A stretch of DNA of 64,000 bases from Kitagawia praeruptora (taxonomy: Eukaryota > Streptophyta > Magnoliopsida > Apiales > Apiaceae). The notes below the pieces were generated by a model, which saw nothing but the letters and a program-made list of their open reading frames with translations, had not been told where the DNA came from and made no database searches. Below are positions 11,994 through 22,609 of this stretch, one piece after another. A program made the translations under genes and the position numbers. Each line of letters opens with the position of its first letter. The first letter of the stretch is position 1. The DNA is taken from the NCBI GenBank assembly GCA_037693485.1, contig CM075351.1, positions 16,053,001-16,117,000 on the forward strand, given 5' to 3'.

Positions 11994-13602
11994 TTGGCAC
12001 CGTCTGTGGGAATCGTATAGTGAAAATTTTAAACCTATAATCCTTCATGGCTGACAATAAACACAAGAGGAAGACTTTATAAAGATACAGTAATTACAAC
12101 GAAGAAAACAGCTTGATAAAATTGGTGGATGCAGCAGAGTAAAATAATCTACCCGTGATAAAATTAGTGGATGCAATTCAAATAATCTATTTATGCGACT
12201 TCACCAAATCAGATCATCGAAGAAAGCTGCATATCTTAATACTCCTGGACAACATAGACAAAGAGGACGGTGATATTATACCTCCAGTGGTCAACAACCC
12301 TTGCAGGAATTCCGTTTGGTATTCTTTTAAAAGCATCAACAATAACAGTATTCTTGTCCAACTTCTCGTGGTACAGTAAAAAGTATTAAAGAAAATGTTG
12401 ATGAACACGGAAACATGTAAGGCATCTCCTGATGGGGATATCTTAAAGAAAAGGACTGGAATAATTGTTTGAACTTGGAAGGGAACTTTCTAACTTTTGT
12501 CATGTGAGGAAAGATGAGCATCAATTTCTAGGTTCTCAGGTACAATGGAAATCTGCTGCAATCCTCCTAACCAACCGTCGATAAAATTTCTAGCAGTAAT
12601 TCTCATGACCTGAAGTGCCAGATTAGCTAATCAATGTGACAGAATTCGGGGTATGAAACATTAAAGTAGATAAACAAGTATACAAGAATCGTGCCAGAAC
12701 TTCTTAAAAATTCTGGAATTTAAACTTGATATGCAACTCCTGAGAATTGATTTCCTGACTAAATGCTAGTAGCTGACTCCATTTGACACATCGAACCAAC
12801 CTATTTGATATATGGGCTGTAAATTATGAAGGACGGATGAAGCTTTAATCACCGTTCAAAAGCATGCATGAAAGTGTCATTACATCTCCGGGTTTATAGA
12901 TGAAGTAAGATTCGAGAACATCGGGTTACAGTCTCCAACCACCACATGTTAACCATATCTCTTTTGTGGCTAACAGTTGTACAGCTGTACGTCCTACGAA
13001 GTGCCAAACAGAGATGATATCTTGTTTGGAATATGCATTATCAATGTTGGCATCCCAACATCCGAAACAAACACACACAACTCATCAGGAAGGACTAAAA
13101 TATATTACGGGGAAACAATTGACAACGGCGACTCCTTGCCGATCATCCATGAAGTCTTGCCAGTGTCTCAATTTATATGATAGTCAGAGCCCCACTAAGA
13201 AATTAATCTATGAAGCTTTATCCGAAAGAGATTTCAAGACAAGTGCAGGGCCGCAAAAAAAAAAGCCCTGGACGCCTATTAATTTACTATCATGGCTTCG
13301 CAAATAAGAGTGGTCCAGTACGTGCACACCAAAAAAAAAATCAACATAGATGCCATAACTAGTCATCTTCGAGGGGATTCAGAATTATAAAAAATGGCTA
13401 GGAGATCTATAAAGTAACAAGCAAATGGCGAGCAAATGGAAGAAGTTCGAGCCGCTATAAACGAAGGCGGCCAAAGAAAAACAAAGAAGATATTTTGAAA
13501 ATAAAAATTACGGAAGTCAGCCACCAGAAAAGAAAAGAAAAGAATATACTCTGGTGACCAGAAAAGTGAATTGAAGAAGGTACATAACATGCAAACACAT
13601 AT

Positions 13603-16100
13603 GCGGACAAGAATAGAAGAAGAACAAAAACTGAAAACGTAGAATGCCCAACTTTGCAGAAAAAATTGCTTTTATCTAGGAAGTCCTGGGTGGTGATTCA
13701 TATACCAGTAGAAAGATATTGGAGTCTAGTTTTTTATGCAACAAACGGTTCGTGAAAAGGATTTTTCTACATGAAGTTATGATTGTTTTAGTAAGCATTG
13801 GTCAAGCTGTTCAGATCGGGAGAACTGCACAAGGCCTGACTTCGTGGAATGAACTGCTTTCCTACAGAATTTTCTTGACAGTAAATTATATACCATCAGA
13901 AATATCTCGAAGTCTAGTTTGCTACGGAAAAAACGGTGAATAAAAATGATTTTTCTACTAAAAGTTATGACCATTTATTTGAAAAGTGGTCAAGCTATCC
14001 ATTTGCAAACATGGAGACTGCAGAACGCTTAACTTCCCAGATTAAACTGCTTTTATCTAGGAAGTTCGGGGCAATGAGTACTATACCGTTAGAAAGGTAT
14101 GGGAGTCTAGTTTTTTATGCAAAAAACGGTTTGCAAAAAGCAATTTTCTACGTAAAGTTCTGTTTTAGTGAGCAGTGGTCCAACTGTCCAGGTTTTTGAT
14201 CTTATGTTAGTTGGCGACATTCTTTCTGCACTACACACTTTCTACATTACCTGTTGTCCAGAAAAGAAAAATGTGTTACAAGTCAAGCATAGCATTGGCA
14301 CTGAAAAGCGATAAAGACAGTAGCATGAAGCGCAAGGCTACAAGGCTTAGGAAGTTACATAAAATAAATGGTTTGAAAAATCAATTGGGAGGCAGGCACC
14401 AAAGTTACCTACTTGATATTGAAGATAGCATTGCACCAATTAGAAACGGGAAAAACAGCGAACTACTACTGCAACCAAAAAATTGCAGCAGGGACCTGAC
14501 AATTTTATGAAGTTCACAACAGAACATGAAAAAAGAGCGAGACAAAGCAACGAAGGACAGTATTTTAGGGCTATTCACCTGTTAATTTAACTGCAATATA
14601 CTTTGATATGACTCAGTCAGAAAATTAGAGAGGAGGCTTTCAAGACCGGAAAAAGGCACGAATCTCGAGGAATAAAAAGGCATGAGAGTAATTGTAACTG
14701 AACCAAATTGAAGCATGCCGATGCATCCTTGCAAAAAAAAAAAAAAAGAAGAAGAAGAAGAAACAAGGTGCATGTCAAGTGGCAGAATTGGAATGCAGAA
14801 AGCCAGTGTTACTCAAATATTGTGAAGATGTGAGGTTGTTCAAATAAAAAAGAAATGGAGGAGCGCATTACAAAAAAGAAGAAGAGATCTGCAGCAGGAG
14901 ATAGCTAAAAGAACATGAGATTTATTCTTTGTGTCAGAAACTCGACTTTATCATGAAACAAGCGAATAACTCATCAATGACTCATCATAGAAGAAATCTT
15001 TTGGCACGCTTTCAACAAAGGAAGAAATGAACGAAGCCAAGTTTTTGATCAATCAGTGTAGAACTTTCTCACCAATCAAGTTCAGGGAGTGCATCTAGAA
15101 TTATAAACCTGGCAAGAGCAGTAGTACACTTGTGGAATCAAAATCTCAAGGCACATCAAAATAAAAATAGAATGTGGCCAAGTTCAGAGGCATGTACAGG
15201 AAGAAGATCATATCATTAATACCTTCGAAGTCTTTACAAAATAATCAGAATCAAAGGTTAGAAACTCGCTCTTTGTGATGCCTATCTGAAAAAAAAAATT
15301 AACATTCATGTGTCAACTCTAAACCAGCCAAGAGCAAGATTTATATCACAATTTGAACTTGCAGCATGGAATCTGATTTGTCACAACTTGATGAAAGTCA
15401 TCCCTCCATAAATTTTGAACCCGCTGATTTAATATAGCGGCTAGTCGGCTAACTCAGTTACAGAAATACTCTTGAAGCACGAAGAGGCCAACTGAAAAAG
15501 TGCAATTCTGCTGAACTCAAAGCAACGATACAAAAGAATAACTAGATGAGAGTAAAAAAATATGAATGAATCTCAGAGAACTGATGCTCCAAAATCATGA
15601 AGAAAAACAAGCATTGGATATAATGGAGGAATATACATTACCTAGCAGCGTACACAAACAGTGATGAAGGAAGTTGCTGGTATAAAAAACGAGGAAGGGC
15701 TGGAACTTAGTTTTTGTCGACCAAATTATATATGTGTTTATATCGAGAACTGTGCAGAGATCAACGAAGTTATAGAAAATTTATTCAGTGCAGGAAAAAA
15801 TTTAAAGAGCAGTAGTGCACTTGCGGATGAATAATGTTCTATTCAACTCACAGCCTTTACCATGCAAAGTATGCATTGTAACACACAAAGACATCCAATC
15901 CAGAAAATAAATACAGCACTGAAGAATCAAAGACATAAGCAGCTCCACAATGTTTCTGATTAGAGCTCTATGTCTTGAATCAAAATCAGCTCGACAAAAT
16001 CAAGATAAGTGCTATTGTTCTACAGCATTCACAAATTTCATGTCATGCAAATATCAATTTTTTTCTAGGTTTTATTCAGATTTATTCTGGAAAAAAAAAA
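13603..16100 (+). other. Internal region of the Ty3-like element, no intact frame
   Basis: Single-copy continuation of the element right of the triplication. It is adenine-rich on the plus strand and full of short broken frames. A tandem repeat sits at its left end and a GAA run at about 14746-14762. I see no catalytic motif of a retroelement polymerase. It may be a decayed polyprotein or the non-coding body of a non-autonomous element. Confidence 0.55.
13665..14200 (+). repeat. Tandem repeat of about 190 bp, roughly 2.7 copies
   Basis: The block CTTTTATCTAGGAAGT...ATACC...AGAAA..TAT..GAGTCTAGTTT..TATGC..AAACGGTT...TTTTCTAC recurs, with the first and third starts at 13669 and 14050 and a diverged middle unit near 13857. 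The short open frames here follow the repeat and do not look like a protein family. Confidence 0.75.
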
Positions 16101-16104
16101 TTAA

Positions 16105-17345
16105 CCCGACCCAAACAAGTGTTCACCGAGGGTCACTGGGGGCAACGATTTCGTTAAAGTCCTAGACTAGTGACCCATCGTCAAACACTTGGGGGGATCA
16201 AACTGCTCTAATCCTACACTTGTGACCAATCGATAATCAACTGGGGGCAAAATTTTAGATCAAGTCCCGACTTATGATTTATCGACACTCACAAGACTCG
16301 TGACCTACCGACAGTCAATTGGGGATAAATATCAAATTTAATCCCGACTTATGATTTGTCGACACTCACTTGGGGACAAGAGAATCTTCCTTCCTACACT
16401 AGTGATATATCCCTTCAAAATTGAAGCAATAAATCACTAGGGGGCCGGGGATAGATTTGGCCGGATATACGCTTCAGTGCGAAGCTATGATGGTCAACCC
16501 GCCAACTTTTAAAGTTGGGAGATGAGAAAATGGTGATCTACAGTTTTTTAGATTTAACATTTTATAGATCACAGAATATATCTCATCGCTGCACAATCTG
16601 AACCAAAGGTTACTAAAGTGACTTTTGAGGATTGGAAGCAGAAGCTGAACAGAAAAATTGCCATTTATGCTATGATGGTTCGGCTAAACAATAATCCAAC
16701 CCAAACGAGTGTTCAACGAAGGTCACTTGGGGGCAACGAATTTGTTATGTCCTTGACTAGTGAACCATCGTCAAATACTTGGGGGGAATAAAAATTCTAA
16801 ACCTAGACTTGTAACCTATCGACGATCATTTGGGGACAACAAATTGATCAAATTCTAGACTTATGATCTGTCGACACTCACATGAGGGTTAGAAGCACAA
16901 AAATGAACCGAAAAACTGCGTTTAATGCTATGATGGTTCATATACCGGGGACTTTGTACCGGGAGATGAGAATTGGTAAGTAGAGTATTTTGACAATTTT
17001 GTGGCTTACAGACGACCTCTCATCAAATGCAAGCAAAGTCAAGCAAGATTTTGTTTTATATAAATCAAATAACTTGACGCTTGGAAACATATTCTATGCA
17101 AGCAAAATCTAGCAATGATTTGGGCCCGAATCAATTGCTTGATGCTTGGAACCACATAGACAAAAACAAAGTGTCAAACACACAAAAGTTAACATCGTGG
17201 CAGATAAAAAAATAGCTAATATTTAAGCTATATCATTATTCATGCTCGAAGACACAAATATATTGGTGACTGATCATAACTTAAGAGGTTTGCTCCGGAC
17301 ACTAAACAAAGAAAGTGTTCACCGAAGGAAAAACCTCCGATAAAC
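16105..17345 (+). repeat. G-run repeats before the 3' LTR
   Basis: Many short degenerate units built on CACT(T)GGGGGCAA and GTGACC(C/T)ATCG alternate every 60-90 bases. A larger block starting CCCAAAC(A/G)AGTGTTCA at about 16109 is repeated at about 16699, a spacing of about 590. The GGGG runs resemble the CTGGGGACT next to the 3' LTR, so this looks like an amplified 3' untranslated/polypurine-tract region, as known for Tat-lineage elements. Confidence 0.7.
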
Positions 17346-17355
17346 ACTGGGGACT

Positions 17356-17727
17356 TGTTGATACAAAATATGAACCTGATCCTGAATTGATATTCGACTA
17401 AACCCAATATAATTGGGAATATAATAAACGAGGAAACTTAACATCTATAGGCGAATTACTCCTAAAGAATAGGAGTATGGTATGGGCCTAAACCAGATCC
17501 GTTACTGAAAAGAACTATGTGGGCTTGATTCCAGGATACGTAGGCACCTTGAGAAGGGATCCCAAAATTCTCCTATCTCTTAGAATTAATTCTTTCAAGC
17601 GCAGCCCAATACATAAACCCTAGTTTTCCCCCAAAATCGCCATGGATATTAAATTCGAGCTCTATACGAATACCCGATTATAAATCTTATCTTGAAACTT
17701 AGTCCGTGACGAAAATTGGTTTCAACA
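17356..17727 (+). repeat. 3' LTR of the Ty3-like element
   Basis: Aligns end to end with 5446-5808 but with several indels and substitutions, for example about 8 extra bases before GGGCCTAAACC and a lost CCTTATAAA tract. It is much more diverged than the three tandem LTRs are from one another. Confidence 0.9.
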
Positions 17728-17732
17728 GCATG

Positions 17733-18707
17733 GTTATGGATGATGATGAGCTAAACATTTTACATTTTTACCTGTTTTTTCTCATACGAAGTCGATTACC
17801 CCAATTCCAGTAAAAGAGGTAATATTCAAGACTATTATAGCTTTAATCATGTGAATGTGTGTTAAACAGTTTATGGTATATTCTCATAATTTTGTTTTTA
17901 ACAAGTTTGTGGTGATCTATTATTTATTTGTCATTTTATATAATTCCCTATTCATAACTTGGTAGTATTATTTAACTTAAATCACTTCTTTATTATATTA
18001 AAGTTTCTTATACGTTTTCGAACTCATAAAACTTCTTTATTACATCAAAGCTTCTTGAAATTCTTGGCGGATTATTAACCTTTGCAATGATTACAGAATG
18101 ACAAGGTTTATTAGATAATGGATTTTGGAACACCTCACATGTTAAGATTATTGATTAGAAAGGCATGGAGGTATAACATGCAAATATCAATTAATATACT
18201 ACATGTGCAAGACATCACTTCGATATAGTTTGGCCATTTAGAGGATAACATACTGTATAATGTTGTGAAATTTACATGTTTTAAAGATTAGAAATGAGAT
18301 TAGAGGAGGATGTATCAGTATATAATTGACTCCAACAAAAGCTAGAGCTCCCACCAGCATTAAAGAGGGTATGTTGGCATTCTTTTATGTATTTATAAGG
18401 TTTGTGATAGCATGGTTAAGGAAAATGTTTTGCTGGTCCGTGTGATCATTTTAAATTTCAGATTGGGGAAAAGATATAAAGCATACCAGATTTGTAAACT
18501 CATAGCTGTCAGAGTGTAGACATATGTAAAACCTTGAAAGCCTGGTCCTTTTCTTTTGCCTACATTTTGAGTTTAAACTGAACTTTGACGTTTGCTTCTT
18601 TTGTGTTTCCATAATAGATACCAAACGTGATATGAAATTTATAAACACCCAAGCTAGGCTTTTATAAATTTTGTCTGCAGACCATAAGCATGGTTGTTAT
18701 CATGCAG
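17733..18707. other. No gene recognised
   Basis: AT-rich flank right of the Ty3-like element, perhaps intron-like given the exon fragment that follows. I see no confident feature. Confidence 0.4.
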
Positions 18708-18825
18708 GTTGCTAATTGCTGAAGCAGAGAACGCAACAAAGGCCCTTACATTAGAGAGATTCATATCAGGAAGCAATGTCTTCGGAGCGAATGTAGAATT
18801 TCCAGCTCTGAACATAGATGACTGA
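18708..18825 (+). pseudogene. Exon-like fragment, possibly EDM2-like
   Basis: After a good acceptor (CATGCAG) a frame reads LLIAEAENATKALTLERF and continues to a stop at 18823-18825. An AEAENA(A)..TLE motif is something I associate with plant EDM2-like chromatin proteins, and a PHD-type piece of the same kind of protein lies 650 bases downstream. The later residues do not match anything I know. Assignment is tentative. Confidence 0.4.
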
Positions 18826-19478
18826 GATAGCCTGAACTGGCAAGTGTGATCCTCTTTCTTGATGTTTCTTTACAGTCCAATTACGTGACCTTCCCATTTT
18901 TTTCTCATTGTCTTGGTAAGCAGTGATCTAAATATGTTATTATCTCACCGTCTTAGTAACCAGTGATCTAGCATGTAATTATGCAACATACAAAAACATG
19001 CTTACATTGTTGTTAAAGTGATTGCAGACAGTTTCAGATAATTCATTAGAAACAAATCTTTAATATTACAATTTGGTTACAACATTTTGATGAAACCTGA
19101 AACTGAATGCATATATTTTAAGTAAACGTTATTTTAAACAGTGAATAGTATGAGAAAATATGACCCGATGAATATGAGAAAATGACTAAGTAAATGTTAT
19201 TGAGTAGTATGCATATATTTTAAGAATAAGCAGTGGCAGTATTTGTATCATTACAAAAATGAATGAGCTTTACCTGGTTTTCCTTCCGGAACTGAATGCA
19301 AGTAACTGTGGTTGGAGAAATCGGGGCTGCAACATAAGAAAACTTCAATGTATTAGTTTTCCTACTTACCTCAGCTTCTGTCGCTGAGACGTACTCCTGA
19401 ATTTTTCTGCCATGCTGCATCTTTTAATTCTGAACTGGACAAGTATGTTATGCCTGCTTGAAATCATTGCCATTGTAG

Positions 19479-19650
19479 GTCTTCCAGTGTACCAATGCAG
19501 ATTGTGGTCATTTCTACCATCCTAAATGTGTCGCCGAACTCCTCCAGCCTTATGATACATCTAAAACTAAAGAACTTCATCTGAAAATCCATTCTGTAGA
19601 ATCTTTTCAAGAAATCTGGTTATACCAAGATTCAAGAATTATTACGTGAC
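19479..19650 (+). pseudogene. PHD-type zinc finger fragment, EDM2-like
   Basis: After a TGTAG acceptor the frame gives VFQCTNADCGHFYHPKCVAE, the C-x4-C-x2-FYHP-x-C spacing of the atypical PHD fingers in plant EDM2 (ENHANCED DOWNY MILDEW 2) proteins, which act in the nucleus on chromatin and RNA processing. The frame runs to a stop at about 19648 with no other domain. Only an exon-sized piece is present, so this is a captured or decayed fragment. The PHD identification is fairly safe; EDM2 itself rests on recalled similarity. Confidence 0.55.
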
Positions 19651-19951
19651 AAATGCATGCAACTACATCTGGTATTCACTTATATGGGAATGTATCCAAT
19701 TTAAATTATTCATGTGGTCAATATCATTTTATTGAAACACCAAAAAAATAGTGTTTTCACACTTCTGACTCAACACTAATGATCCAAGATCATATAATTA
19801 TATATCTCTCCTACTCCAGTATACATTAATATTATAACGGGCATCCATTATATGCCAACACATAATGCACTAACTGCTGCTAACTAGTATCGATGGGCGC
19901 AAGCCTTGGGCCCTTGACCCAATGGTGTAGAAGGAGAAATGACGTAATCAC

Positions 19952-20053
19952 CTGTAGAACACTTTGAGTGGCACAGTCTTGGTCAAGAGGCTTCAGACAA
20001 ATGTCTTTAAAGGATACAGAAATCCCAGAATAATTTGCCAGAACTCCGTCAAC
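19952..20053 (-). pseudogene. NPC1-like sterol transporter exon fragment
   Basis: On the minus strand a 34-codon exon lies between an acceptor (ATCGACAG) and a donor (GTGATT). It encodes VDGVLANYSG...FKDICLKPL...DCATQSVLQ, closely resembling a conserved stretch of plant NPC1 (Niemann-Pick C1-type) proteins, multi-pass membrane proteins that move sterols. Flanks are intron-like and no neighbouring NPC1 exon was found. It lies antisense to the PHD fragment, so the two did not come from one transcript. Confidence 0.65.
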
Positions 20054-20248
20054 CTGTCGATAACATATATGAATGCAAGAAAATATGTGATCGTACATAG
20101 AAAAGTACTTACTCAAAATATTTCTTAAGTAACCGTCAGATGCTCTTCATCTGAATCTGAAACCAACCTTTTCCTATTTTCACCATTTTGTCTTGCTTCC
20201 ATCTATTAAAGATTTGGACATAATCTCCAGCGAAAACATGTAGAAGTA

Positions 20249-20929
20249 TGTTCTGTTTGTGTGGTCTGTCGAGTAGGGGAAGAGACTCTGGAACATGCTA
20301 TCTGGAGTTGTCCGTTTGCGCAGAGATGCTGGGAGGAATCAGGATTGAATTTTCATTTGGTTGATGGTCAGTCAGTCCCTCAATCGTTAGGTGTAGTTCT
20401 TGAGACTGGTATAAATAAGGAGATCGAGTTTTTCTGTATGATTGATTGGAGTTTGTGGAATCATAGAAATACAGTGTTGTGGAGGGGTAAGTATCAAACT
20501 CCTCAGCTGGTATGTCAATCAGCGCATGAAATTATGGTCCAGTGGCAGAAGGCTCAGGTAAAGTATAACGGGTCGAATCAGAACAGGGGGGAGGGGATTA
20601 TCAAATGGCAAAGGCCACAGCAAGGCTGTTTCTCGTGCAATGTGGATGCTGCAATTTCTGTTGAAAGGAAAAAGAGTTCTTTTGGTTGTTTGTTACGAGA
20701 CGATGATGGAAGGTTTGTAGCGGGGTATGGAGGCTTTTTTCCGGGGGATCTTGATCCCAAGATTGCTGAGGCTATGGCATTTCGTGAGGCTTTGTCGTGG
20801 GTGAAAGGAAAGAATATGGCGAACGTGGTGTTTCAACTTGACTCCTTGCTAGTGGTTCAAGCTTTTAGACAGAAGGGTAGAGATCACACGTACTTTGGTG
20901 ATATCAACCTTTATTCAAAAAAGTCGTAA
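20249..20929 (+). pseudogene. LINE zf-RVT / RNase H fragment
   Basis: The frame carries Cys pairs near 20253-20268, then an EHAIWSCPFAQ motif (zinc-binding zf-RVT), a linker, and a plant-type RNase H (RVT_3): NVDAA near 20640, GCLLRDDDGRF, EAMAFREAL, and QLDSLLVVQAFRQKG. After FGDI at about 20905 the frame leaves the family because the RTE element enters. RNase H acidic residues (D of NVDAA, E of EAMAFREAL, D of QLDSL) are visible. It could be read as a host RNase H-domain gene, but the zf-RVT and the poly-A end favour a LINE. Confidence 0.75.
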
Positions 20930-21119
20930 ACTATCAACATTTGCCTTACTTTTGAACTATCAAACGCTCTCAAGCAAAATTTAGCCGTTAACGGCAGCCT
21001 ACTGTTAGATCGTGGCCTCTGACCGGCGCTCCGCCGGAAGTTTATTCAATCTGCAACGTTTTTGAAATTTCTGCAGCGTTTTTATTCAATCTGTATTTCT
21101 TTTTGCAGCGTTTTTGTTA

Positions 21120-21916
21120 GACCATTGCTTGCTCCTATATCCTTTCTCTCCGTCCAACCTCCTTTCTCTGTTCAACCTCTATCCCTCACCTCCTTCACCT
21201 CAACCCCTCTTCTCAGCCTCTACTCCCCCTCCCTTCTCTTCCAAGCCCCCGTTCTGCCCCTCTCTCGCATCCCATCCCCCTTCTTTCCCCTCCGACCGTT
21301 GCATTCCTCAAGTCCAGCCATCTTGCCTCAGCCCAACCATCTACACCACTTCGTGGCACCTCCCCTCCTCCTTCTCCGTCGTCCGCTTTTCACCACCATC
21401 AAACACCATTGCCCCACCCCCCATTAATCATCCTCTACCTTCCATCAAACCACGTTTATCCCTCTCCCTACCATCTACGACTAAGCCCCCGCGTTCACCC
21501 TGTTCTCAGTCCCCTGTTTATTTTCGATTACAATCCGAAATCACTCCACTCTTCACTTGCCATTTGATCGCAGCAACAACAGCCTTCAACCCCCCATCGT
21601 TCCAATCCCCCGTTCAGCCTCCTCTCCCCCTCCCCATCCCACCCCTCACCGCCACCGTCTTCATCACCGGCCTCCCAACCCTCCTCCCACCAAACTCGCC
21701 CTCCTGCCAACCCCTATTTCTTCTCCTCTCGCCTCCCACCTACTCTCGCCCCTCTCTTCCCCCCGTCTCATATCAAATTCTGCATAGTAGATTTCTAATT
21801 CCTCCTGTTCTGTTCTGTTGTTTTATTGCTTCTGTTTTGCTTTTTCTCCGGGTTCTGTTTTGTTCTTTCCTTTTTATTTTCGTTTTTGCTGGTGTTCTGT
21901 TTCGTTCCTGTATTAC

Positions 21917-21963
<47 letters not shown>

Positions 21964-22090
21964 CTATTATTATTATTATTATTAATATTATTACTATTAT
22001 TATTATTAGTATTATTATTATTACTATTTTATTATTATTATTATTATTAGTAATATTACTATCATTATTATTTTGACTATTATTATCTTT
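21120..22090 (+). repeat. Polypyrimidine tract and (ATT)n microsatellite
   Basis: From about 21120 to 21790 the plus strand is extremely C/T-rich; from about 21911 to 22090 it is mostly ATT/ATTACT repeats. Long open frames here (Pro/Ser-rich, then poly-Leu or poly-Ile) are artefacts of composition. The tract lies directly upstream of the LINE start codon, so it forms the 5' leader of the RTE element. Confidence 0.8.
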
Positions 22091-22165
22091 ATTATTATTA
22101 TTACTATTTATTTAATTACTTGTATTTGACTTTTATTACTATTAGTATTTTATTATGTTTTATCG

Positions 22166-22609
22166 ATGTCGCGTTTTTTGCGTGTTGGCAATCTGAATTT
22201 AGGTACCCTGAATGGCAAATTGTTGGAGCTCGTGGATGTGTTGAAGAAGCGAAGGGTGGATGTGGCATGTATTCAAGAGACTAAGTGGAAGGGAGCTCAG
22301 TCTAGAGAAGCGAACGGGTATAAGTTGTGCTACTCGGGTCTTGCCAACTCGAGGAACGGAGTGAGTATTCTTTTGGCGAATGATCTAAAAGACAACGTCG
22401 TGGACGTGACGAGGTGTAATGACAGGATCATGGCCATCAGAGTGGTGGTTGGGGAGAAGGTGGTGAACGTGGTGTGCGCGTATGCCCCTCAAGTCGGTTT
22501 GGGCGTCTCAGAGAAGGAGGCTTTTTGGGTCTGTTTAGATGAGTTGGTTGGAAGTATTCCGGGTGACCAACTTGTAGTGCTGGGTGGAGATTTTAATGGC
22601 CACATTGGT
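22166..22609 (+). CDS. RTE LINE polyprotein, N-terminal part (AP-like endonuclease)
   Basis: Starts MSRFLRVGNLNLGTLNGK and matches the exonuclease-endonuclease-phosphatase fold of RTE LINEs (host copies are often annotated craniofacial development protein 2-like). Visible motifs: N of NLNLGTLNGK, CIQETKW (catalytic Glu), AYAPQ, and GGDFNGHIG (catalytic Asp/Asn). It would nick target DNA to prime reverse transcription. The frame is open for 148 codons to GGT at 22607-22609, where the solo LTR enters; the next codon in phase is GAG at 25985. The serine/histidine region of the nuclease lies in the downstream part. Confidence 0.85.

Larger units (their letters stand above)
10511..13602. repeat. 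Tandem chimeric unit 3 of 3 (3,092 bp)
   Basis: Same content again. Private changes include two substitutions at the start of the gag fragment (TTGAACC for TGGAAGC near 10541), TGATAAAT for TGCTAAAT near 11580, and a lost stop near 13284. At 13602 the sequence passes without a break into the single-copy remainder of the Ty3-like element, so this unit holds the original right junction. Confidence 0.95.
5446..17727 (+). mobile_element. Ty3-like non-autonomous LTR element carrying an internal triplication
   Basis: A 5' LTR (5446-5808) and 3' LTR (17356-17727) both begin TGTTGATACAAAATATGAACC and end TTCAACA. Target duplications are GTATG (5441-5445) and GCATG (17728-17732), one mismatch. The 5' LTR is followed by TTGGCGCCGTCTGTGGGA (5809-5826), a primer-binding-site context familiar from Tat-lineage plant Ty3 elements, and CTGGGGACT precedes the 3' LTR. 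Taking out two 3.09-kb units leaves about 6.1 kb. I see no protease, integrase or reverse transcriptase, only short broken frames, so it is non-autonomous or wholly decayed. The LTRs differ by several indels, so the element is old while the triplication is young. Confidence 0.8.

Noticed and set aside
4667..13307. Many identical short frames (62-113 codons) repeated every 3.09 kb
   Set aside because: Repetition reflects DNA triplication, not protein conservation; both strands and overlapping frames are open, and no family is recognised except the gag passenger.
16105..17345. CRISPR-like spaced repeats
   Set aside because: Units are degenerate, unequally spaced and inside a plant LTR element; no cas genes and a eukaryotic context.
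21062..22076. Long Pro/Ser-rich and Leu/Ile-rich frames upstream of the LINE
   Set aside because: They come from a polypyrimidine tract and (ATT)n repeats; three frames are open at once and no domain is visible.
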